This document shows, in pieces, positions 20,271-30,756 of a stretch of 64,000 bases of DNA (positions are counted from its first letter, which is position 1; each line of letters opens with the position of its first letter). This DNA is from Scedosporium boydii (lineage: Eukaryota > Ascomycota > Sordariomycetes > Microascales > Microascaceae), in the NCBI GenBank assembly GCA_002221725.1, contig NJFT01000170.1, forward strand, positions 1 through 64,000, written 5' to 3'. Made by a program: the position numbers and the translations under genes. Below the pieces are notes generated by a model. It made no database searches, was not told the DNA's origin, and worked only from the letters and a program-made list of their open reading frames with translations.

Positions 20271-22715
20271 CTACTCCAAGTAGAGCTTTGGATCCATGGA
20301 ACTCAGGTCTGGGATCATCCCACCGAGATCGAGAGCCTAATGCAGCACATTATTAACACATTCACCTCGGACGCCACAAAACGATGTGTGATTTCCATAA
20401 CATACCAGAGAATCCAATTGCTCCCAGTTGGGCAGGTCAAAGAGTCCAAGCTGGTCTGCATGTGTCTCATTGCCGGGCCACTGAATCGAGCTAGATTCAA
20501 CTGGAAGAAACGCAGTAGACATGTCCTGCGGCTCCTGTCCACCACTTGAGCCCCTGGATCCATTAGAATGATGCTTGGAGGCTCCAGGTCCCGCCGAACA
20601 ATGCTGCAAAAGCCTCACGACTTCCGACCGAAACTCTTCCATGATCACAAAGAACCGATAAGCGAGGGAGTCAAATCCCGCAACAGTGACGACCTGACCC
20701 TGGCACCGCTCTGCAGCGCGAAAGTATCGCATCCACGTAGATGTGTCCTCAGCTCTGCTGCGGATTGTGTATGTGTACAAGACAACAACGGCGCAGAAGG
20801 CTTGGTAATGGGCGAACCAAGACGCAGCGTAAAACTGGTTAGCCTCCACCATGCGGTCGATTACTTCGACGATTCCCATGGCCGCCTCGACGCATTTCTG
20901 GATATTCGCTTTGGTTTCCGCCGCGTCTATCTGTTGGTAATCGTTGAAGAGACACGGCCTGTAGATGAGGATCCGTGCGTGCCCCATCGCAAGGCTCAAC
21001 AGGTTACTTTGCCGCTGGAATAATGGTATGAGAAGTCTGGAATCTACCTTTTCCGGGTCTAGGAACGCCGGCAGCCGCTGCCTCCACGCTTCTACCTCCG
21101 CGCCCAGCTCGCTCATAGTCTCGTATTGCGTTACTAGGTCGAGGGGTTTGATCCCGTAGAGACGGCGGAGAATACTACTTAAAATTCTCCCCAACCTTTG
21201 GTGACTGAGAGGGCCCAGCATGACATTCATGTTAGCCCTTCCAGCAACAGTAATCGAGTCAGCAGTTAAAAATTCGTCCTCAACTAGGGCCGGCATGTCC
21301 TGGTCGATGTCATCGTCATGGAATGCGCAAGGTCGGCCAAAGATGGCACTAAGGTACTTATCGAGATTATAAGCACACCAGAACAGCCTCTTTCTACACT
21401 CTACCTCCACTAGGTCTGTGGCGCTACCGGAGCCGCCTTGGAACTTGGCTTTTTTCCGATGCAGTCCAAGGGCGAGGATGTGCCGGGCCGTAGTTCCGAA
21501 CAGGCTCCAGCAGTGGTTAAGCCGCGATCGTGTGAGTATGTAGAAGCATGAGCCTAGCATGGCTTGTACACTTGTTAGGGTGGCTGACTCCGTTTCTCGG
21601 GATAGCTGCTTTTCGGCAGCTTGGAAGTATTCCACTCTGTGGTGTGGTGCGTTTCAGTATGACATTTCTTGGCAGCCGAGAAAGTACGCGTCACCTGAAA
21701 ATTAGCATTCTCAAGAACTTACCCGGTGTTGGCGTTGGGAGAATTCGACGCTACGCCAGTATAACGCACCGCCTGAGCAAACATGGTCAAGATGACGGCG
21801 TATTTGCTGCGGGAATGGCTCCCGGAAATGCTACCATTGTCATAGAGCTGTCTCAACCATCGCTCAACCGTCGGCCGGTGGAGGAAGCGATACGTCGGCG
21901 AGGCCAGCTCAAAATACGTTTTCAATAAACCCTCGGCCTCTTGGCGAGAGGGAGGAATGAAGCCAAGCTCATCAAACTCGGGAAGGACAGCATCTCCAAG
22001 CGTGAACACCGACGTCTCCGAACTACCTCCGGCATCTCGCCGGAGACGACGTTGCAGGCGAAGTAGAAAGGCGACGCTAGAGGAAGCGCCCACAAAATGT
22101 CCTTGACGGTCGCTCTCCTCGGGCTCTGGAGACGATCGAGACGCAGGCGCTAGAGGTCCAGACGGTAGAGCGTGGGCGTTGATGGCTGGCGCTGAGACTG
22201 CAACTGCATCGGCGGGATGTAATTGAGAGCTCTCCACACCCTCGTTTGGTGGTTGCGGAAGTGATTGTTGTTCCTGCTGTTGTGTTTCGGGGGAAACGTC
22301 TAGTTCAATCGTTGCTGGAGGGGACATGGGCGATGCGTCGGACGAGGGCGTGGCGAGGTGGAGGGGTTTCCTCTTCTGCTTTTTCCTACCCCGGGAGTAA
22401 GGAGCCTTGTACTCGCAAACTTCGTCTTCGTTGATACACCTTTCGCATGGCTGCGTTCCAGTGCACCGGATCTTTTTCCTGCCAAAGTATCAGAATCGCA
22501 TGTAAGTTGTAAACGACTATAATGCGCGATTCTGCAACGCAGAGGCATGAAATGCCAAACGTACGCTATCGCTCGCGTAGACCCAAATCAAACACTCACT
22601 TCTTGCAATAATCGCAGGCACGGCTGATTCTCATACGTTCCTTGGTGGGCTTCTCGCCGGCGGCTGTCGTAGCCGCAGGCGCTGTTGCCGGCCCCGGAGT
22701 CTCGCTGGGATCCAT
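20271..22715 (-). CDS. Zn(II)2Cys6 transcription factor, 722 aa
   Basis: Exons are 22715-22600, 22478-21723, 21636-20406 and 20336-20271. The introns (121, 86 and 69 nt) are all GT-AG and phase-consistent. The total is exactly 723 codons including stop. The N-terminus holds a binuclear zinc cluster, C34-x2-C37-x6-C44-x5-C50-x2-C53-x6-C60. The first intron splits it after the second cysteine, at RACDYCKK. Basic residues follow (SRGRKKQKRK), then a Gln/Pro/Ser linker. Around the middle is the fungal-specific regulatory domain: SCFYILTRSRLNHCWSLFGT, ARHILALGLHRK, RKRLFWCAYNLDKYLSAIFGRP. It should be a nuclear DNA-binding activator or repressor recognising CGG triplets. Its position inside the catabolic cluster and the CCGG arrays in all cluster promoters suggest pathway-specific control, possibly with autoregulation. 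Confidence 0.9.
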
Positions 22716-23356
22716 CCCTTGTTATTAGCGGATGATTAAGGTCTTTTGACCTGCGGATAAAACCATGGATGGATCCGGATAAGCAAAAGCAAGACGCAGC
22801 TACACTTAAGTAGATCCGGTCGTACTTCCTAGGAGACACTTCTATGGCACAACTGCAGGAGTGCGGGGAAAATCCGGGGAAGACCTGAGATGGGAGGCAA
22901 CGCCAGGGACCAGGGTTAGTCTATGTAGGTCATTATGTGGAGATCAGCTTGGCGCTAAGGCGTGTTGGGCATCTCCTATCCCATTTATGATAGCCGGCCG
23001 AAGCCACTCACACTCACGCAAGATTTCCCACCATTTAGTACGTTCGGAGTTAATCTTGGGCCGTGACGATGGCTCCAATCTTGGTTTAGGTCGTGCAAGG
23101 GATCATCAAGTCTTAATACTACGTATAATTGCTTTATGGGTTTAGTCGGTAAACAAGAGGAACCATTGGCCACGTTTGCGAGGTTGCGTCGTACCACTTG
23201 GTAGAGTACTTGATTTTGCGCCCTAGTGGACATGTGATTTGACAAAGTCATGTTTCTTTTTAGGCTCCTGTGCAATATAATCTCGTTTATTCGCGAAAAA
23301 TTCTCCATCAGTCTATGAAAGTTGAACCCAGCTACGAACATATTGCCGGACACCCT
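22716..23356. promoter_or_regulatory. Promoter region of the Zn2Cys6 gene with CCGG sites
   Basis: This 640-nt interval contains CCGG at 22775 (TCCGGATA), 22816, 22874 and 22994, all upstream of the regulator. The remainder is the aldolase 3' flank. No gene was seen. Confidence 0.4.
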
Positions 23357-24387
23357 CTAGTCGGTTCGGGGAATCTCCTTGCCAGTGAACATTGGAAGCT
23401 CGCCATTAGATGCTCGGACAACATCCTCAAAACTGGAAACGTGTTAGGCTAAACAAATCCTCTTCGTCCGGACCAGAACCAAACTCACCAAGACTGGAAC
23501 ATGACATATTCCATCTCATCGGTATAGATACGCCGCGTGTACTGGGCCTCCTCATGCCCGACCTTTATGGTAGGCGTTCCCCTACCGGCGGCCGCCGCAT
23601 CAGCGAGCAATTGAGCCTGGATACACCGATCCATGGCTCCAAAGAGGAACGTGGCACCGTCGACAGTCTTTGCAACAGTCAAGATGCCGTGATTTGCCAG
23701 AATCGCGGCTTTGTTTTTGCCAAGCGCCTTTGCGATTCGCCTGCCTTCTTCGTGGGCCAAGACAATGCCGCCAAAGCCCTCGTATATGGCGTGGTCTTCG
23801 TAGAAGCGGCAAGCGTCCTGGTTAATTGGCTCAAGCTTGCAACCAAGCGCCGAGAAAGCCTTAGTCGGGACGGAGTGGCAATGGCATGCCGCAATCACAT
23901 CTGGACGAGCTTTGTGTACCGCGACATGGATGGAAAAGCCGGCCGGGTTGATGGCGTGCATGTTGCCCGGCTTGACAACCTCACCCTCTTCATTTACGAG
24001 GCAGAGATCCTCAGGCTTCATGTGAGAGAAAGAGACGCCATGTGGGTTAATCCAAAAGTGGTCCGTAAGGATGGGGTCTCTGACGGTGACGTGACCACCC
24101 GCACCCTCATTGTTGTAGCCGTTTAGACCCAGCCAGCGGAGAGCCGCGGCGTGGTGAAGTTTCCGCCACTCCCTCTCGTCTTCAAGGGTGGCCAACTTGG
24201 GGATGCGGATTTGGTGGATAGGTTCCCTTTGGTGTCCCGAGATGGGGTGACCACCATAGGTAAAGACGTCGAGAGGACGATCCTTGCTGTTGGCCTTAAG
24301 GGCGGCAGCACGCTCGTCGCCAGTCAACTTGGTGATATCCTCAACAGGCGCAGAAGCTTGGATAATCTCGGTAGCTGAGGGAGCCAT
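23357..24387 (-). CDS. Class II aldolase/adducin-family protein, 324 aa
   Basis: Exon 1 is 24387-23489. A second exon, 23432-23357, is joined across a 56-nt intron (GTGAGT..TTCCAG) and gives the C-terminus FEDVVRASNGELPMF. Without the splice the frame stops immediately after FQSW. Residues ~70-270 are the class II aldolase fold: EREWRKLHHAAALRWLGLNGYN, GHVTVRDP and the zinc-binding histidines H169 and H171 in ACHCHS, plus H233 in ILANHGIL. Members cleave aldol bonds of sugar phosphates or sugar acids, or act as decarboxylases or epimerases. The activity here should follow from the neighbouring dehydratase: cleavage of a 2-oxo-3-deoxy acid is a plausible inference. The gene shares a bidirectional promoter with the MFS permease. 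Confidence 0.88.
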
Positions 24388-24618
24388 GGTGAGAATATTC
24401 GAAAGGGTAAAGGAGCCAAGATTTTTGAACCTGGGCTTCAGGAGTCTTTGGGATTGAGCTTGCGCTTTTGCGATCTCTTCAGATAATGGTATCGAAGGTT
24501 ACTTAATTGTTTGGTGCCTGTGGTGGCATCAATGTCGGACTCTCCATCAAGTCGCTACGCTAGTAGCCTTATATCAAAACAGGGTTGTCATCGAGATGTC
24601 GAGCTTACCATGTAATAT

Positions 24619-24694
24619 CCGGACGGCGAAGCTCTCCCTCCGACGCCGGCTACATTCTCGGATACGCACCGGCTATGTGCTTCTTGTTTTCCGG
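24619..24694. promoter_or_regulatory. CCGG array in the aldolase/permease bidirectional promoter
   Basis: CCGG tetramers start at 24619, 24646, 24669 and 24691, with spacings of 27, 23 and 22 bp; another is at 24907. They lie between the divergent aldolase (start 24387) and permease (start 25173) genes, so one operator could control both. Confidence 0.5.
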
Positions 24695-25172
24695 GTCTAG
24701 CATCATGATTCATGAACCACTTCCCCACAATATCCCAGGAAGCTGGAGCCAAATGGGAAGAAACAAATTGGTAATACCCCACGTCCACCAACCTTTTTCG
24801 GGTTAGGCCAAGGAGAAGCATGTTGGGGTAGCTCTTCGGATCTTTGCTTGGGTTTTTGGCTTAGCTTCTCTTTCGGGTCTCGACTCTCGACGACCCTTCG
24901 ACGCAACCGGGTTTCTCGCTGCCACCGTTTGGCCCAGCGAGGGAGGGGAGAGCATCCAAGGCCAAGCATTCCACTCCAATTCTTTGTTAAAGTTCCTTTT
25001 CGTTTTTTATCCATGCACTTGCCCGAGAACTCGATGTCAGGTATATAAGAGCATCAGTCGTTCTTCGACCCAAGTGATGGTCCCGAAGGTTCTTTGGCAC
25101 CTTGCCTCTGCTGTTTCACCTCTGTACAACCTATCAATACTGCTACTTAACACACTTCAAGTAATCTTCATC

Positions 25173-27192
25173 ATGGAGAATAGAGCGCCCGATAACAGCA
25201 CAGCCCAGCCCTTCGACGACGACAAAAGAGCCCCAGCCATTCACGCCGAGCACGATGCTGAGGATGCCAACAGCACGACGGCCGAGGAGAGATTCGTCGA
25301 TTCTTTCCCAGCGGAGAAGAGGAAGAAACTCTTGAGGAAGCTGGACTTGCACATCGTCCCGTGTCTCATCGCCCTTTACTGTAGGTTCCATACCTCGAGG
25401 TTGATCGAGGGTGCCGCTAACCCTTCTGCAGTGATGTCGTACATCGACCGAGCCAACATTGGCAACGCAAAGATCGAGGTCAGTAACACCCTTTGATTTG
25501 CTTGCACCGATTTCGTCAAAAGTCTAACATTGATGACTTGGCAGGGCATGAGCGAGGACTTGGGGCTAACCGGGCACCAATACAATGTCACCCTCTCAAT
25601 CTTCTTTGTCACCTACATTCTCTTCGGTTAGTTTACCCAGTTCACTTTTTGACGACAAACTGCCTTCAGAGGAAATCTCCGTTCGTATTAATGTTAGCGA
25701 GCGCAGAAATGCCAAGCAACTTCGTCCTCGAACACTACTTCCACGACCGGCCCTCATGGTGGATCGCTATCATCACCATCGCATGGGGTGTGCTTATGAC
25801 TCTGGTTCGTCTTTCTCAGATTACGATGTGTACGCGCATGCGAAACTTTGTTAAAACTCGATCTGCAATCTAGCACGGCATCGTTCAAAACTTTGGAGGA
25901 ATTATCACGGTCCGCCTCCTTATGGGTGTTTTCGAAGCCGGTATTGCCAACGCCTCTCCGCGAATAACCTATTTTTCGAGAAACGTCCACTAATTTGACT
26001 GCCAGGTCTCTTCCCGGGCGCTATCTTGTTCATGAACAAGTGGTACACCAAGTATGAATTGGCGACCCGGTTCTCCTTGTTTTACGTAGGCTCTGCCCTC
26101 TCCGGGGCTTTCTCTGGTCTGCTTGCCTACGCGTTCGCTAGGATGGACGGCATTTCAGGCGTGGCTGGCTGGCGCTGGATCTTCCTGATGGAGGTAGGCT
26201 GCGTGTCAATTACCCGGTCTCTTCATCACTTGAATCGTAGTCTCTTAAACTAATCTTGGCTAGGGTATCATTACTGTTTTGCTTGGCGTTATCACACCAT
26301 TTGCCCTCGCCGACACTCCTGAGAATGGATCCCGCTGGCTTAGCGAGGAAGAACAGCGATATCTCACCGTCCGGATGACGCTTCAAGACGGCGGGGCAAA
26401 GGTGCAGAAAGCAGGTTCGCATTTTAACTGGAGCTTGCTTTGGGATATTGTTTCAGACTGGCAGTTTTACCTCATGGTGTTCAACTACTGGTCCAACACC
26501 GTCCCGACGTATGGTCTCAAGTTTACTATGCCACAGATCATGAAGAACATGGGCTTTACCAACAGCGATGCTCAGCTTATGTGAGTTTATTTCAAGAACA
26601 CTCTCATTTGTTTCTCAGCTGTTAAAACTCAGTTTCTTCTAGGACTGTCCCCCCTTATGTAGCTGGCGCCATCAGCGCATACATATTTGGTCGACTTTCC
26701 GACAAATTCAGGCGCCGATCGTACTTCCTCATTATCCCCCAGTCCATGCTCATCATCGCATACTCCATCCTGACTCCACTTGCACCAAAAATCAAGGACA
26801 ACATCGGCGCTTGCTACTTCGCAATCGTCCTTGCTAGTGTCGGTCTCTATCCTATCAATCCTGGCTCGAGTTCGTGGATCAGCAACAACCTCGCGGGTCC
26901 CGCCAAGCGTGCTCTCGGAATAGCCTACATGACTTCCCTCACCAACCTTGGAGGAATTGGAGCTTCGTACATTTTCATCGACTCCGAGGCGCCTGCCTAT
27001 CCCACTGGATTTGGCACATCCCTAGCCTTCGCTGGTCTTGGTATTACTGCGTCTATTCTTCTCGATGTCATCTACATTCGTATCAACAAGAAGAGGAGCC
27101 AGGTCTCCGAGGCTGAAGTCCGGGACAAATATTCGGATGAGGACCTCGCGGCCTTGGGCGACAAGTCCCCTCTGTTCAGATATACGCTTTAA
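25173..27192 (+). CDS. MFS transporter, anion:cation symporter (Dal5-like) family, 518 aa
   Basis: Eight exons: 25173-25380, 25432-25478, 25545-25626, 25707-25804, 25874-25940, 26006-26193, 26264-26580 and 26643-27192. All junctions are GT-AG and in phase, totalling 519 codons. A hydrophilic N-terminus is followed by KKLLRKLDLHIVPCLIALYLMSY and then about 12 membrane segments. Family marks are DRANIGNAK, the sequence MPSNFVLEHYF, GLFPGAILFMNKWYTKYE and the central GWRWIFLMEG. The ACS family imports organic anions such as allantoate, nicotinate, pantothenate and sugar acids. In this cluster, uptake of the acid degraded by the neighbouring enzymes is the obvious inference. In-frame Met codons occur upstream (25077), but family length favours 25173. 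Confidence 0.9.
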
Positions 27193-27388
27193 GGGACATG
27201 GGCCCACCGAGGAATTCCTCTCACGGTGCGACGGATATGTGTTCGTTAATAAAGATTTTTCATTGTCATCATCGTGCAACATACTTTGCCCTATCTTAAT
27301 GGCCACGGCTTTATGGCCGTATTGTCCTATGATATAATATTGACGTTGCGAAACTGTGGTGTTCAAGTTCTGGGTCCCTTGTTGAAGG

Positions 27389-28375
27389 AGGATGCTCTTG
27401 AAGCAGTAGGTCCCTCGCTACTTCGTAAAGTCGGAGATGCTAGATCTATCTTAGCTGAAGCTGAGCCGTACCGGATCCAGCCTGAGCAAAGATTGAAAGA
27501 TGTCAGGGGAATCTGAGGCCAAGAGGACGACCAGGTCGGGGGCATATTACAGAATGTCCATAGTCGTGTCGTGTTGTTAAGGCGCTGCTGCAAGCGCAGA
27601 CTGATGTCAATTCCTGCGACGAGACACAGTGGGCTGCAGTTGATGTCCAGACAAAGGAGCAAGCTACCCACCTGTAGCGGGTGATGGCAGTACCCCGTAT
27701 TGCCAATATCCTCCTACGGGATAGCAATACTTCTCTTATTAAAATGCTCTCATACAGGCAGAAACCGATATCAACTCTTACGATGGGAACCAACGAACAG
27801 CCCTCCATATTGTGGTGATGCTAGAGCAGTTAAAGTGCTTCTGCAAGCAAATGCAGATGTCCATTACTAAGTACCACGAATTTACAGCTCTCCATTTTGC
27901 GGCATATCATGGCCATACCAAGATCATCAACATCCTCTACCAAAATCATGCTAAGATTGATGCCCAGTCAAAATCACAAGACTTGGCCGCCCTTCACATT
28001 GCGGCACAACGTGGCCAAAGCAGTGCTATTGCAGCACTCCGAGAAGCGAAGGCCAACGTCTATCGTATCGCGAAGGCCAACTGGACAGCCCTCCATTTTG
28101 CGGCAAAAAAATTGGCCATACTGATATTATTAGGCAGCCCTGCGAAAAGCACACCGGGGTTAATGCTCAAACGGCGTCGGAGGCTGGTACTGGTCTTCGC
28201 CTTGCGGCAGAGGGTAGTCACACCAGCGCTGTCGTAGCACTCCTGGAGGCGAAGGCTAATATCTATTCCAGTGATGCGCATCAGTCGACTCCTGTTGACT
28301 TCGCCATCAAGAATGGCCATGTCAATACGTCAATACGGCTAGGGTGTTCCGGATCTTGGTCAGGTTGACTCTCCA
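27389..28375 (+). pseudogene. Decayed ankyrin-repeat gene
   Basis: Ankyrin-like units occur in at least three frames. Examples are VVKALLQAQTDVNSCDETQW near 27570, FTALHFAAYHGHTKIINIL near 27885, AALHIAAQRGQSSAIAALRE near 27985, and SAVVALLEAKANIYSSD near 28230 in another frame. Stops and frameshifts separate them, and no splice pattern restores a single frame. I read this as the remnant of a multi-ankyrin gene. The beginning (27389-27515, a frame containing RKVGDARSILAEAE) is the least certain part. Confidence 0.65.
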
Positions 28376-28682
28376 ACTAAGTTGCACCCCAATGTTTTTT
28401 TTTTCCTTCTTTTTTTCCCCTGTCTTTTTGTGTTTCTTTCATCCCACCCTTCTTCAGCTTGCTCTCAGGTGTACGAAGATGGAAATGTATAGGCAGGGTA
28501 AGCCAGGACAGGAGGAGAGATGTAGGTGTTGGAAACTGTGAGTGATGTCTATTTCTATTCAACCAGTGTCTATGCCCCCTAAAAACCAAGGAGATGGGTA
28601 TCTATCCAAGACCATGCTATGCTCTTCTTATACACACACGCCATCGTACAATACAGAAGAGCTTTCTGCTCTTCAATTCTCA
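28376..28682. other. Intergenic, 3' flank of Mtf1
   Basis: The interval is T-rich (28397-28440) with no recognised feature. It separates the ankyrin relic from the mitochondrial factor gene. Confidence 0.4.
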
Positions 28683-30558
28683 TCACAGCACAAACTCTCC
28701 CTCCGCCGTACCCCCCGAATCATCATCGTCCTCCTCCACCTCCGAATGCTGCCTATCCAGCCTCTCATACCTCGGCCTAAACGGCCACTTCATCCACGCC
28801 TCCACCATCTCAACCCACTGCCTCTCGTTCAGGGCCCTAGCGCACAGCTCCGCGTGCTCGCTTCCAAAGGTTCCCCCCTTGGCAGGATCGCGAAGGCTGG
28901 GGCAGCCTGGGAGGATACCCTCGGCCGCGTCGGGCCAGACGTCGTCGATGCGCTCGGACACGGGGACGGTGGAGTTGCGGAGCATGATCTTGACGAGGAG
29001 GTCGAAGACTTTGGAGCCCTCTCCGGAGCCGCGGAGGACGGGGTTGATGGCCTTGGGTTGGATGTCGAGGAGGGAGCAGCCCACGTTGGGGAAGAATTCT
29101 TCCGGTTTGACGGTGAGAGGTTCGAGGGTGCGTCTGTCCCAGAGCATCGCGGGGGGGTCTTGACGGAATAGGTGGAGGTTATCGCGGATGAGACGGAAGG
29201 TAGAGAGACTGTGAGGGTTGAGCGAGGCGACTTTGTCGTTCAAGAGGCGGTCCTTCTCCTGCAGCTCCTCTGGGCTGGCTGTCCCGCTCTTGTAAAGATC
29301 GGCCAGCGCTGCGTATTCCTGGAGGATATCGACGTAGGAGCCCGCTTGCTTGGTATCATTCGTTTGGCGATATCGCAGCCGAAGAAGCCTCTTGTATTCC
29401 GTCGATCCCTTCTCGAAATCCCCCTCTTCTAAAGCAGCTTCAAGCTCTGCAAGCTCTTCGGCGTAGGGTAGAGCGACATTTGGAGACTGGACGCGTGTAG
29501 ACAGCAGAGTCGAGTTGCTCCTGATTTTCTTCGCCTCCTTGATGAGTGCTGTCTCTCGGCCCTTGGGAATCGTAATGCCTTGCTCGCGAAGCCTCTGCCA
29601 CGTCCGATAGGCGCTCTCTAGTTCGATGGAACGGTCGCGCGGTCCGCCCGATCGCTTCGAACGGTATATGGCAGCCTGGAGATCGGCATCCTCGCTATCA
29701 ACTCCCACGACCTCGTTGATCCACTCGCACGCCAGTTCCGCTTCTATCGCGCTCCGGGAACGAAGCTGCACCGTCGTCGGAAGGATGGTCGACCGTATAT
29801 CCTCCGGCCTAACCCAGATAAGCATTCGCACGAGGCCGTATTCTTGGAACAGTGTGCCGGATCGGACAGCGGAGAGTAGTTGGTAGAGGTAGAGCGCGAC
29901 GGAGCGCGTCCGGGGGAAGAAGCACAGGTTAACCGTCACGAGGAGCGTATCGTTTCGCGGCGGGGGCGTAGGTGAGTGCGGGTCGAGTCGAGTCTGGTGG
30001 GGGAGGCTCTCGAGGACTTGGTGGAGATCTTTCCACACGAGGCCGGATTTGGGAACGATTGTTGTCCCGGGATTCTTGGTCAAGGGCTCGAGAAACGATG
30101 CGTAGAGGGGCTCGTCGGGTTCCATCAGGATGTGGGTTCGGGGTTGGACGAGGTCGCGGAGTTTTCGGCTCCAGACGCCGACGCCGGGGAAGAGGTCGAT
30201 GAGGTCGCAGCCGACATGGCGCTGGAGCGAGGGGCCGAGATACTTTTCAATGTCCTCTACAAACGGGAATGGATTAGATTAGCACGAGCGAGAGGCTAGA
30301 TGCGGTAACGAGCGGTTCGGTGTGCTTACTGCAGAGCTTGTCGCCAGTGATATTAATCCTCGTCTTCTCCCCTTTTACCGTCGCGCGGGCCTTTGACCTA
30401 TGAGGCTTCCAGACATTGGTGGCTAGGAGCTGCTTTGCGACGGCGTTCTCGGCTTGCAGAATGTCCTTGGAGAGAACCTCTCTCTGCGCGGAGGCGTACC
30501 GAACAAAGGAGGTCGGCAGCCGTCTAGCTAGGCAGACTCTGGAAGAGACGGACAGCAT
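28683..30558 (-). CDS. MTF1: Mitochondrial transcription factor 1 (mtTFB, rRNA dimethyltransferase fold), 600 aa
   Basis: Exon 1 is 30558-30330 and exon 2 is 30256-28683, with a 73-nt phase-1 intron (GTAAGC..TTTGTAG). The chosen Met (MLSVSSRVCLARRLPTSFVRYASA) begins a typical mitochondrial presequence: Arg-rich and lacking acids. An in-frame Met lies 15 codons upstream at 30603. The methyltransferase-like core follows: KTRINITGDKLC, then DLIDLFPGVGVWSRKL (decayed SAM motif I), ILMEPDEPLY, and later LLVTVNLCFFP. Fungal mtTFB proteins share this RsmA/KsgA-type fold. They open promoters for the single-subunit mitochondrial RNA polymerase in the matrix. The C-terminal ~250 residues carry charged helices and an acidic tail. 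It is longer than the yeast protein, as is usual in filamentous fungi. Confidence 0.8.
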
Positions 30559-30728
30559 GGATTTACGTGCATCCGGCGATGCAATGGTGAAAGGCTGCCA
30601 CAAGACGGGGTTCGAATATGTTTGCGAGAGAACCCTCCAGAAGCTTTGGAAGCTCTGGGAGATTTTGGCCGATGGACCATCGCGATTTTCTGCCGCGTCT
30701 CACCGCTTCCAATTATCAACCCCACCAC

Positions 30729-30756
30729 CAGCGCCAGCGCCAGCGCCAGCGCCAGC
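30729..30756 (+). repeat. CAGCGC hexanucleotide repeat
   Basis: About four and a half copies of CAGCGC lie just upstream of the MTF1 start. Confidence 0.85.
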
